Notes: a model not told the origin generated them from the sequence alone. Positions 1 through 6,467 are shown, numbered from the stretch's first letter. The stretch is 10,775 bases of DNA from Candidatus Rokubacteria bacterium RIFCSPLOWO2_02_FULL_72_37 (GCA_001790315.1 MGCE01000172.1:23272-34046); one strand, 5' to 3'. Made by a program: numbers and translations.

Positions 1-1
1 C

Positions 2-550
2 GCGTTCGGGCACGAGCCGTTGACGGCCGAGGAGCTGGCGACGGCGCTCTGGGCCGCGACGCGCGGCCTCGACGCCGACGTGCCCGTGGGGCACGTGGAG
101 CTCGGCGTGATCGTCAATGCGGTGACGGACGTCGCGCCCGGCGCCTACGTCTACCGCGCCGACCGTCACGCCCTGGCGCCCGTACGGCTCGGCGACTTCC
201 GGCGGGAGTCGGCGCACCTCTGCCTCGAGCAGCCGCTGGGCGGTGACGCGGCGGCGGCGATCTACTTCCTGGCGCCGCTCGACGCATGGCTCGCCGCCGC
301 CGGCGAGCGCGCCTACCGGCTCGCCAATCTCGAGGCCGGCATCGCCGGCGGCCGCGCCTATCTGGCCGCGTACGCGCTCGGCTTCGGCGCCTCGGGGCTC
401 ACGTTCTACGACGGCGACGTCGTCCGCTTCTTCGCGCCCCACTCCGCGGGCCGCGACGCGATCTTCGTGACCGTGCTGGGCCGCGCCGCGCGAGAGGGGC
501 GTGCTACGATCGGTCAGCAGGTGACCCTCGCGGGGAGGCCGTCCCGATGA
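2..550 (+). CDS. SagB/nitroreductase-like flavoprotein, 5'-truncated by window edge
   Basis: The frame is open from the first bases, so the true start lies upstream; the TTG at 20 is not a convincing start because coding sequence continues before it. About 182 residues are visible. The C-terminal half has the features of the SagB/ThcOx branch of the nitroreductase superfamily: a YRLANLEAGIAGGRAYLAAY segment, then GFGASGLTFYDGDVVRFF, then a PHSAGRDAIFVTVLGR strand. In this family such segments form the FMN-binding core and dimer interface. The substrate cannot be told from this; members include peptide azoline oxidases and generic NAD(P)H-dependent reductases. The stop TGA overlaps the next gene's ATG as ATGA, so the two are probably translationally coupled. 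Family assignment rests on remembered motif resemblance; function beyond 'flavin-dependent oxidoreductase' is not supported. Confidence 0.7.
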   Translation, partial: AFGHEPLTAEELATALWAATRGLDADVPVGHVELGVIVNAVTDVAPGAYVYRADRHALAPVRLGDFRRESAHLCLEQPLGGDAAAAIYFLAPLDAWLAAAGERAYRLANLEAGIAGGRAYLAAYALGFGASGLTFYDGDVVRFFAPHSAGRDAIFVTVLGRAAREGRATIGQQVTLAGRPSR

Positions 551-1689
551 AGAAGTATCAGCTGATGGCGCCGGGGCCGACGCCGGTGCCGAGCGAAGTG
601 CTGCTGGCGATGGCGCAGCCGATGATCCATCACCGCACGCCGGAGTACGAGGCGCTCTTCACCGAGGTGCGCGCGGGTCTGAAGACGCTCTTCCAGACGG
701 AGCAGGAGGTGCTGCCGCTCGCGTGCTCGGGCACCGGGGCGATGGAGGCGGCGGTCGTCAACACGCTCTCGACGGGGGACCGGGTGGCGGTGGTCCGCGC
801 GGGCAAGTTCGGCGAGCGCTGGATCGAGATCTGCAAGGCCTACGGCCTCGACATCCTCGAGCTCGGCGCGCCGTTCGGCGAGACGGTGCCGGCGGCGCGC
901 GTGGCCGACGCACTCCGGCGCGAGCCCCGGCTCCGGGCCGTGCTCGCCCAGCACAGCGAGTCCTCGACCGGCGTGCTCCACGACGTGCGCGGCTACGCGG
1001 CGGCCACGCGCGGCACGGACGCGATCCTCATCGTGGACGCGGTGTCGAGCCTCGGGATCGCCGACCTGCCGATGGACGCCTGGGGGGTCGACGTGGTCGT
1101 CGCCGGCTCGCAGAAGGGGCTCATGCTGCCGCCGGGCGTCGGGTTCTGCGCGCTCGGCGAGAAGGCCTGGGCGCAGACGAAGACCTCGACGCTGCCGAAG
1201 TACTACCTGAACCTCACCGAGGAGAAGCGCTGCGTCGCGAAGAACGAGGCGCACTTCACGCCGGCGGTGTCGATCATCGTCGGACTCCGCCAGGTGCTCC
1301 GGATGCTCGCGCGCGAGGGCGTCCCGAACGTCTTCCGGCGCCACGACCGGCTCGCGCGGGCGACGCGCGCCGGCGTCGAGGCGCTCGGGCTCGCGCTGTT
1401 CGCGAAGGCGACGCCGAGTCCGGCCCTCACGGCGGTGGTCGCGCCGGCGGGCGTGGACAGCGAGCGGATCGTCGCGGTCTATTCCGAGGCGCACAACATC
1501 ACGATCGCCGGCGGCCAGGGCGAGATGAAGGGCAAGATCTTCCGCCTCGGCCACATGGGCTACGCCGCCGAGTTCGACGTGATCGTCGCGCTGGCGGCGC
1601 TCGAGCAGGTGCTCGCCGACCTCGGCCAGCCGGTCGATTTCGGCGCGGGCGTCCGCGCCGCGCAGAAGGTCTTCGCCGACCGCGCCTAG
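547..1689 (+). CDS. Class V PLP aminotransferase, alanine/serine-glyoxylate aminotransferase family
   Basis: A 380-residue protein, normal length for the family. The ATG at 547 is chosen because it has GGAGG at 534-538 with 8-nt spacing and the protein begins with the diagnostic MKKYQLMAPGPTPVP. Visible landmarks are HHRTPEY near residues 28-34, a SGTGAMEAAV cofactor-phosphate loop near 60, the PLP-ring aspartate in IVDAVSSLG (D164), and the Schiff-base lysine in GSQKGLMLPPG (K190). The family transfers amino groups from alanine or serine to glyoxylate; close relatives act in ureide metabolism or the serine cycle, so the exact donor is uncertain. A longer open frame starting at 286 runs over the upstream gene in another phase and is not a better start. 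It overlaps the upstream reductase gene by 4 bp. A strong hairpin follows the stop. Confidence 0.9.
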   Translation: MKKYQLMAPGPTPVPSEVLLAMAQPMIHHRTPEYEALFTEVRAGLKTLFQTEQEVLPLACSGTGAMEAAVVNTLSTGDRVAVVRAGKFGERWIEICKAYGLDILELGAPFGETVPAARVADALRREPRLRAVLAQHSESSTGVLHDVRGYAAATRGTDAILIVDAVSSLGIADLPMDAWGVDVVVAGSQKGLMLPPGVGFCALGEKAWAQTKTSTLPKYYLNLTEEKRCVAKNEAHFTPAVSIIVGLRQVLRMLAREGVPNVFRRHDRLARATRAGVEALGLALFAKATPSPALTAVVAPAGVDSERIVAVYSEAHNITIAGGQGEMKGKIFRLGHMGYAAEFDVIVALAALEQVLADLGQPVDFGAGVRAAQKVFADRA

Positions 1690-1694
1690 CCCTG

Positions 1695-1730
1695 CGGCGC
1701 GCCCGGGTGTCCCTTCCCGAAGGCGCGCCG
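1695..1730 (+). terminator. Strong GC hairpin between the two gene runs, possible terminator
   Basis: CGGCGCGCC at 1695-1703 pairs perfectly with GGCGCGCCG at 1722-1730. Inside it, CGGG (1704-1707) pairs with CCCG (1716-1719), leaving an 8-nt loop and an AA bulge. It starts 6 nt after the aminotransferase stop. No T-run follows, so it is not a classical intrinsic terminator; it may terminate weakly, stabilise the upstream 3' end, or act in both ways. Confidence 0.45.
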
Positions 1731-1763
1731 TCCCGCGAGTCAGCCTGATAAGATAACGGGGTT

Positions 1764-2387
1764 GTGGGCAAGCTCCGCCTCTTCGTCATACGGCACGGGG
1801 AAACCGCCTGGTCGCGGGAGCGCCGCTTCACCGGCTCGCGAGACGTCGCGCTGACCGCGCTGGGACTCCGGCAGTGCGACGCGGTGGCGCAGGCCCTGGC
1901 CCCGCAGCCGCTGGCCGCGGTCTACGCGAGCCCGCTCGAGCGCGCACGGACGTCGGCGGAGATCATCGCCAAGCCCCACCGGCTCGAGGTCCGCGTGGAG
2001 GCCGCCTTCCGCGAGATGATGTTCGGTCCCTGGGAGGGGTTGACGCGCGAGGAGGTCGCCGCGCGCTTTCCCGACGACTACGAGCGATGGCGCACGGCGC
2101 CCGACACGCTCGCGCTGCCGGACGCCGAGACGCTTCCCGAGGTCGCCGCGCGAGTCCGGCGCGGGCTCGCGGCGCTGGCCGGCGCGCACCCCGACGCGAC
2201 GCTCGTGCTCGTGAGCCACGCGGTCATCGCGCGCGCGCTCGTGCTCGACGCGCTCGGCCTCGGGCTCGACCGGCTCTGGTCGGTGGACGCCTCGCCCGCG
2301 AGCATCACGGAGATCGAGTTCGAGCCCGGCTGGGCGACGGTGCACCGGATGAACACGCTCGCCCATCTCGAGGCGGCCGGACCGTGA
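1764..2387 (+). CDS. Histidine phosphatase superfamily protein (phosphoglycerate mutase-like)
   Basis: A 207-residue cytoplasmic protein with a GTG start at 1764. It has the defining RHGE motif (R10-H11-G12-E13, in FVIRHGETAW), where His11 should be the phosphorylated nucleophile. The general acid is in REMMFGPWEG (E84), and the second catalytic His is in VSHAVIAR (H152). The SPLERARTSAE segment is also typical. The size and motif order fit the small phosphatases named CobC, GpmB or PhoE rather than the cofactor-dependent glycolytic mutase. Its stop overlaps the hisZ start (GTGA, 4 bp). One inference is that it supplies a phosphatase step in histidine synthesis, where histidinol-phosphatase is often a non-orthologous enzyme; nothing in the sequence proves the substrate. 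Confidence 0.85.
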   Translation: MGKLRLFVIRHGETAWSRERRFTGSRDVALTALGLRQCDAVAQALAPQPLAAVYASPLERARTSAEIIAKPHRLEVRVEAAFREMMFGPWEGLTREEVAARFPDDYERWRTAPDTLALPDAETLPEVAARVRRGLAALAGAHPDATLVLVSHAVIARALVLDALGLGLDRLWSVDASPASITEIEFEPGWATVHRMNTLAHLEAAGP

Positions 2388-3685
2388 CGCTGCCGACGCA
2401 GCTCCCGAAGGGCGCGCGGATCTACCTGCCCGACGAGGCGGCCCGCAAGCGCCACGTCGAGGCGAGCCTCCTCGGCGTCTTCGGACGCTGGGGCTACCGC
2501 GAGATCGTCACGTCCACGTTCGAGTACGCGGACGTGCTCGCGGCCGGCACCGACGCCGGCGTGCAGGAGAACATGTTCAAGCTGGTCGACCGGGAGACGG
2601 GGCGGCTCCTCGCGCTGCGCGCGGACATCACGCCGCAGATCGCGCGCGTGGTCGCGACGCGGCTCCGCGACGAGGGCAAGCCGGTCCGCCTCGCGTACGT
2701 GACCAACGTCTTCCGCTACGACGAGCCCCGGGTCTCGCACTACCGCGAGTTCTACCAGGCCGGCGTCGAGCTGATCGGGCTCGAGAAGCCCGAGGCCGAA
2801 GTCGAGATCATCGCGATGGCCGTCGAGGGCCTCAAGGTGCTGGGGCTCGACCGCTTCCAGCTCGACCTCGGCCACCCCGACTTCTTCCGGGGGCTCCTCG
2901 AGGAGGTCAAGGCGCCGCCGGCGCGGCAGCGGGAGCTCCGGACCGCGCTCGCCCGCAAGGACGGCTCGACGCTGGAGCGGCTCGTCGGCGAGCTCCACCC
3001 GGCGGCCCACGTCGCCGAGGCGCTGCTGGCCCTGCCGACGCTCTTCGGCCACGAGGCCGTGCTCGAGCGCGCCGCGGCGCACGCGCGCAACGAGCGCTCG
3101 GCCAGGGCCCTCGCGAACCTGACGGAGGTGTACCGGCTGCTCGGCATCTACGGGCTCGCCGACGCCGTCCTGCTCGACCTCGGCGAGGTCCGCGGCTTCG
3201 ACTACTACTCGGGCACCTACTTCGAGGCCTACGTCGGGGGCTTCGGCGCCTCGGTCGCGGCCGGGGGGCGGTACGACCACATGCTGGCCCGCTTCGGCTA
3301 CGACTGCCCGGCGGTCGGGTTCGCCTTCGACGTGGGGCGCGCGCTCTCGGTGATGGAGGCGCAGGGCGTCAGCGTGCCGCTCGCGGGCCCCGACTTCTTC
3401 GTGATCGACTTCACGCCGGACAAGACCGCGGCGCTGCAGCTCGCGCGGCGCCTGCGCGACCTCGGCGCCTCGGTCGCGCGGGACATCGTCACGCGCGGCC
3501 TGGAGGAATCGCTCGTGTACGCCCGCGCGCAGCGCGCGCGCGTGGCGCTCGTCGCCGGCAGTCCGCGGACCGGAGGGGACGAGGTGCTGGCACTCGACCT
3601 GGCGGACGGATCCGAACGCGTCCTGGCGCTCCGCGAGCTGCTGCAGCGCCCGGCGCGATTCTTTCGAGGTGTGCGTGATGCCTAA
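2384..3685 (+). CDS. hisZ: ATP phosphoribosyltransferase regulatory subunit HisZ
   Basis: HisZ is a histidyl-tRNA synthetase paralogue that partners the short form of HisG in the first step of histidine synthesis and mediates histidine feedback. The GTG start at 2384 overlaps the upstream stop; the product is 433 residues. The class II synthetase fold is evident: NMFKLVD, then LALRADITPQIAR (about 76-88), where HisRS would have RPEGT. This change marks HisZ rather than HisRS. The histidine-binding loop RGFDYYSGTYFE begins at R270, and a motif 3-like AGGRYDHML...AVGFAFDVGRA segment follows. Residues about 338-425 (FFVIDFTPDKTAALQLARRL onward) resemble the HisRS anticodon-binding domain, which many HisZ proteins lack. 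purA follows with an 8-bp overlap, a known hisZ-purA pairing. No hisG is in the window. Confidence 0.9.
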   Translation: MTLPTQLPKGARIYLPDEAARKRHVEASLLGVFGRWGYREIVTSTFEYADVLAAGTDAGVQENMFKLVDRETGRLLALRADITPQIARVVATRLRDEGKPVRLAYVTNVFRYDEPRVSHYREFYQAGVELIGLEKPEAEVEIIAMAVEGLKVLGLDRFQLDLGHPDFFRGLLEEVKAPPARQRELRTALARKDGSTLERLVGELHPAAHVAEALLALPTLFGHEAVLERAAAHARNERSARALANLTEVYRLLGIYGLADAVLLDLGEVRGFDYYSGTYFEAYVGGFGASVAAGGRYDHMLARFGYDCPAVGFAFDVGRALSVMEAQGVSVPLAGPDFFVIDFTPDKTAALQLARRLRDLGASVARDIVTRGLEESLVYARAQRARVALVAGSPRTGGDEVLALDLADGSERVLALRELLQRPARFFRGVRDA

Positions 3686-5003
3686 TATCGTGGTCGTGGG
3701 CGCGCAGTGGGGTGACGAGGGCAAGGGGAAGATCGTGGACGTGATCACGCCGCACGTGGACGTGGTCGTCCGCTACCAGGGCGGCAACAACGCGGGGCAC
3801 ACCGTCGTGGTCGGGCGCGAGAAGTACGTCCTGCACTCGATCCCGTCGGGGATCCTGCACCCGGGCCGGCGCTGTGTCGTCGGCTGCGGCGTCGTCGTGG
3901 ATCCGGGCTCGCTCATCGAGGAGATGGAGGCGCTCGTCCAGCGCGGCGTCACGCTCGACGGCAACCTCTTCATCTCGCGGAACGCGCACCTGATCATGCC
4001 GTACCACCCCGCGCTCGACCTGGCCTCGGAGGCGAAGCTCGGCAAGCGCCGGATCGGCACCACGGGCAAGGGCGTCGGGCCCGCGTACGTGGACAAGGCC
4101 GCGCGGGTGGGGATCCGCATGGCGGATCTGCTGAACGAGCGGCTCTTCCGGGAGAAGCTCGAGCTCAACATCGCGCAGAAGAACCGGCTGCTGCGGGAGA
4201 TCTACGACGCGCAGACGTTCAGCGTCGAGGAGATCCTGAACCGCTATCTGCGCTTCGCGGGCTGGCTCGCGCCGTACATCACGGACACCGCGCTCCTCCT
4301 CTCGCGGTGGATCGACAGCGGCTACAACGTGCTCTTCGAGGGCGCGCAGGGGACCATGCTCGACATCGACCACGGCACGTATCCGTACATCACCTCGTCG
4401 TCGACGACGGCCGGCGGCGCGGCGACCGGCACGGGCGTGCCGCCCACCCGCATCCACGGTGTCGTCGGCGTGTCGAAGGCCTACACGACGCGCGTCGGCG
4501 GCGGGCCCTTCCCGACGGAGATGTCGGGCGCGGTCGCCGAGGCCATCCGGGCGCGGGGCAACGAGTACGGCGCCACCACCGGGCGGCCGCGCCGGTGCGG
4601 GTGGTTCGACGGCATCGTGGCGCGCTATGCCGCCCGCATCAACGGGTTCGACGCCGTGGCGCTCACGAAGCTCGACGTCCTCGACCAGTGCGAGACCGTC
4701 CGGGTGTGCGTCGCCTACCGCTACCAGGGCGAGGTGCTCACCGAGTTTCCCGAGGACGAGACCGTCGTGGCCCAGGCGGAGCCCGTCTACGAGGACATCT
4801 CGGGCTGGCTGACCTCGACGGCCGGCGCGCAGACCCTGGCCGACCTGCCCGCGAAGGCGCGCCACTACCTCGACCATCTCGAGGAGCTGATCGGCGTACC
4901 GTTCTGCCTGATCTCGACCGGCCCCCAGCGCGCGGAGACGATCCTGGTCGAGGACTCCCCGCTCACGCGCTGGTTCCCCTCGGTGCGCACGAGCCTCTTC
5001 TAG
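3678..5003 (+). CDS. purA: Adenylosuccinate synthetase
   Basis: PurA condenses IMP and aspartate using GTP to form adenylosuccinate, the first committed step to AMP. The ATG at 3678 gives 441 residues (E. coli has about 432) and a clean N-terminus, MPNIVVVGAQWGDEGKGK. GAGGTG at 3666-3671 is a usable ribosome site; a GTG at 3669 in the same frame would add only three residues. Key motifs are the P-loop GDEGKGK with catalytic D13, GGNNAGHTV with H41, IGTTGKGVGPAYVDKAAR, the SSTTAGGAATGTGVPP switch region, and TTGRPRRCGWFD near residue 300. The gene is intact. It overlaps hisZ by 8 bp and is followed 15 nt later by the small Arg-rich gene, so it is probably expressed as part of the same transcript. 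Confidence 0.97.
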   Translation: MPNIVVVGAQWGDEGKGKIVDVITPHVDVVVRYQGGNNAGHTVVVGREKYVLHSIPSGILHPGRRCVVGCGVVVDPGSLIEEMEALVQRGVTLDGNLFISRNAHLIMPYHPALDLASEAKLGKRRIGTTGKGVGPAYVDKAARVGIRMADLLNERLFREKLELNIAQKNRLLREIYDAQTFSVEEILNRYLRFAGWLAPYITDTALLLSRWIDSGYNVLFEGAQGTMLDIDHGTYPYITSSSTTAGGAATGTGVPPTRIHGVVGVSKAYTTRVGGGPFPTEMSGAVAEAIRARGNEYGATTGRPRRCGWFDGIVARYAARINGFDAVALTKLDVLDQCETVRVCVAYRYQGEVLTEFPEDETVVAQAEPVYEDISGWLTSTAGAQTLADLPAKARHYLDHLEELIGVPFCLISTGPQRAETILVEDSPLTRWFPSVRTSLF

Positions 5004-5018
5004 CGGCGAGGCGCGGCG

Positions 5019-5351
5019 ATGGCGGGCGAGAAGGTCGGGCGGCACCTGTTCATCGTGAGCCGGAGCCGCCGGCCGCTCTACGAGTCGCTCCGCCGTACCT
5101 TCGCGGGTGACGACACCGTGCAGGTCATCCTGGACCGGCGGGTCGCCGAGCGGCGGGCGCGCCGCCGGCGCGTGCGCACGGCCGAACGGCGCCAGGCCGA
5201 CCGCCGCGCGCAGCGCGAGATCGACCGCCAGCTTCGCACGCGCGGCTACGCCCTCGTCGGTGTGCTGATCCTGCGCCGCGCGCCGGCCGGTCTGGCGCCG
5301 GAGCGGAGAGCCCGCGAGCGCAAGGGCGCGCTCGACGAATCGACGCGGTAG
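5019..5351 (+). CDS. Small Arg-rich protein of unknown function
   Basis: A 110-residue protein with ATG at 5019 and GAGG at 5008-5011 placed 7 nt upstream. It begins with a plausible beta-strand (HLFIVSRSRRPLYESL), then a second hydrophobic stretch (VQVILDRRVAERR), a long Arg-rich helix, and ends with a third strand (GYALVGVLILRR). Arginine makes up 30 of 110 residues, with repeated E/D-RR units. The layout looks like a small alpha/beta fold, perhaps receiver- or Rossmann-like, with a nucleic-acid- or membrane-binding helix. From memory, short proteins with a similar 'ILDRR..ERR' signature recur in GC-rich environmental genomes, but I cannot assign a function. It sits at the 3' end of the hisZ-purA run and converges on the MerB-like gene with only 5 nt between stops. 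Confidence 0.7.
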   Translation: MAGEKVGRHLFIVSRSRRPLYESLRRTFAGDDTVQVILDRRVAERRARRRRVRTAERRQADRRAQREIDRQLRTRGYALVGVLILRRAPAGLAPERRARERKGALDESTR

Positions 5352-5356
5352 TCGCG

Positions 5357-6082
5357 CTACGGCGTGGCCGGCATCCAGTACGGAATCGCCTTGCCGATCC
5401 GCTGCAGGGCATCGCGACGCTCGGGCCAGCGGCGGCCCGCCCAGCGCTCGAGGTAGTCGCCGTCGAGCAGGTGACGGCGACTCTCGGTGCTGAACAGCAC
5501 CAGCAGATCCGGCAGGGCGATGAAACCGTCGTCCGAGGCCGGGTCGAAGAGACTCCAGCGACGAGCGTCCTCTTCCGCACGGAAGAGGTTCATCCCGCTT
5601 CACATGAAGGGGATGTTCTTGGGATCCGCCAGCAGCGACCAGGGGCTGTTGCAGTGACCGACGACGGTCGCGGGCTCGACGGCCTCGAGTCGGCCGTCGC
5701 GTATTTCCAGCGCCATCGGGTCGCCGCAGTCGAGGCACGAGGCCTCGATGGTGACCGTTCGGCCCGGGAAGAGCCAGCACGTCGCCAGGGCCTCGAACCC
5801 GCACTGTCCGAACCATCGCTGTTCGCCGCCCACCGAGATGCGGTACTGGGTCGGCTGGCTGTTGAACGGCGGGAACGAGGCGATGAGGTCGGTCCCGGGG
5901 TGCAGCCAGCCGGGGTAACCGCGCTGGAAGATGGCGTGGATCGCCCGGCGCGCCTCTTCAGGGAGGCAGCCGAGCGCGGGGCCCAGCTCGGCGTAGTGCG
6001 GAGCCCGCCCGGTCTCGACCACCCGCCGCATGATCGTCTGGAAGACCCTGTCGAGCGCCCGGACGTCAGTCACGTCGAGCAT
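5357..6082 (-). CDS. MerB-like (alkylmercury lyase family) predicted selenoprotein, in-frame UGA = Sec161
   Basis: Two minus-strand open segments (6082-5603 and 5599-5357) lie in the same frame, separated by a single TGA at 5602-5600. Read through, they give 241 residues with Sec at 161; MerB is about 212. The ATG at 6082 has a strong GGGGGAGG site 8 nt upstream; an ATG at 6118 lies before that site and is unlikely. Residues 1-75 resemble the MerB winged-helix region. GQCGFEALATCWLFPGRTV (C94, E97, C102) matches the MerB segment carrying Cys96 and Asp99, with Glu in place of Asp. C116 and C119 form a CxxC. PFM-Sec-SGMNLF aligns with the MerB Cys159/Cys160 segment, and LFRAEEDARRW with the following FFAS...AEDW. 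MerB cleaves carbon-mercury bonds; the substrate here could be another organometal. A SECIS-like hairpin follows the UGA. The alternative is a recent nonsense mutation of a Cys codon. Sec machinery genes are not in the window. Confidence 0.8.
5564..5599 (-). promoter_or_regulatory. Bacterial SECIS-like hairpin directly after the in-frame UGA
   Basis: On the minus strand, starting right after the UGA: AGCG (5599-5596), a 7-nt internal loop, CCUCUUCC (5588-5581), apical loop GUGC (5580-5577), GGAAGAGG (5576-5569), one A, then CGCU (5567-5564) pairing back to AGCG. The upper stem is a perfect 8 bp, and the loop begins 20 nt after the UGA. Known bacterial SECIS elements put a small apical loop with a conserved G, often GU, about 16-37 nt after the UGA, where SelB binds. 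All these features are present, while the same bases encode the conserved NLFRAEED segment. Confidence 0.8.
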
Positions 6083-6182
6083 TGCCCGTCCCTCCCCCGG
6101 GGCACCATGGACGCCCACGATGCTGCGAGGATACTTGCGACGAGCGGAGTACGCCGGATCATTTCGTTGGAGAAGCCCGAGG

Positions 6183-6210
6183 TTGCTCTGCCTCGCCGGG
6201 CGCGTAGAAT
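6183..6210 (+). promoter_or_regulatory. Candidate promoter for tRNA-Lys
   Basis: TAGAAT at 6205-6210 matches the sigma70 -10 consensus at 5 of 6 positions. TTGCTC at 6183-6188 is a weak -35 match (3 of 6) at 16-bp spacing. The -10 lies 9 nt before the tRNA, the right distance for initiation just upstream of the mature 5' end. Confidence 0.5.
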
Positions 6211-6219
6211 CACGACCGT

Positions 6220-6295
6220 GAGCCGTTAGCTCAGTAGGTAGAGCACCTGACTTTTAATCAGGGGGTCCAGGGTTCGAATCCCTGACGGCTCACCA
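6220..6295 (+). tRNA. tRNA-Lys (anticodon UUU), CCA encoded
   Basis: A full cloverleaf can be drawn. The acceptor GAGCCGT pairs with ACGGCTC; the D stem is GCTC/GAGC; the anticodon stem CCTGA/TCAGG holds loop CTTTTAA with anticodon TTT; the variable loop is 5 nt; the T arm is CAGGG-TTCGAAT-CCCTG. The discriminator is A and CCA is encoded, giving 76 nt. The tRNA reads AAA/AAG lysine codons. Its 3' end is the likely integration target of the adjacent element: an integrase scrap follows it and a near-copy of its last 26 nt lies at 9553-9578. Confidence 0.97.
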
Positions 6296-6305
6296 GCAAC
6301 TTCAG

Positions 6306-6401
6306 TTACTTCACCGACACGGCGACGGCCGCGCGGAGGTGATCGGGGGCGAGGGGGCTGTAGCGCATCGCCATGGTGATCGTCTGGTGGCCGAGCGCCT
6401 C
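6306..6401 (-). pseudogene. C-terminal remnant of a tyrosine recombinase (phage/island integrase)
   Basis: Reading the minus strand to the TAA at 6308-6306 gives about 31 residues: EALGHQTITMAMRY, then SPLAPDHLRAAVAVSVK. This is the classic C-terminus of a tyrosine recombinase. LGH carries the third catalytic-box His (6389-6387), and RY carries the nucleophilic Tyr (6362-6360). The His-to-Tyr distance of nine residues equals that in XerC. Upstream of about 6401 the resemblance ends, so some 300 residues including both catalytic Arg boxes are missing and no start exists. The scrap ends 10 nt from the tRNA-Lys 3' end and points at it, the usual position of an island integrase. The rest of the 6296-6467 gap shows no gene. 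Confidence 0.7.
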
Positions 6402-6446
6402 CTGCCTGCCCGGCGTCAAGCAGACCCTCTTGCCTTTGGCTCCTGG

Positions 6447-6456
6447 TTGTGCACAA
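6447..6456. promoter_or_regulatory. TTGTGCACAA palindrome, candidate operator of the SorC-type regulator
   Basis: A perfect 10-bp palindrome lies in an AT-rich patch (followed by ATATTCA) in an otherwise very GC-rich region, ending 11 nt before the regulator's ATG. SorC-family proteins commonly autoregulate from inverted repeats near their own start. There is no clear core promoter; AATATT at 6456-6461 could be a -10 for a leaderless transcript beginning at or near the ATG, since no ribosome-binding site is visible there. Confidence 0.4.
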
Positions 6457-6467
6457 ATATTCACCTC

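Noticed and set aside
286..546. Extended start for the aminotransferase at 286
   Set aside because: It would overlap the upstream flavoprotein in another frame with Arg-rich nonsense; ATG 547 has the ribosome site and the family N-terminus.
2078..3748. A 556-residue minus-strand open frame over hisZ and the phosphatase gene
   Set aside because: It is antisense to two recognised genes, with shadow-like composition and no motifs.
5600..5602. TGA taken as a true stop, giving two separate hypothetical genes or a pseudogene
   Set aside because: Both sides align to one MerB-like protein, the break is at a catalytic Cys position, and a SECIS-like hairpin follows. The second piece has no ribosome-binding site and would be an implausible stand-alone gene.
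3489..5816. A 775-residue minus-strand open frame across purA
   Set aside because: It is antisense to clearly recognisable purA, has low-complexity Arg/Ala/Pro/His-rich composition and matches no family; long shadow frames are common at this GC content.
6083..6118. Upstream ATG at 6118 as the start of the MerB-like gene
   Set aside because: The strong GGGGGAGG site lies between 6118 and 6082 at ideal distance from 6082, and the extra 12 residues look non-conserved.
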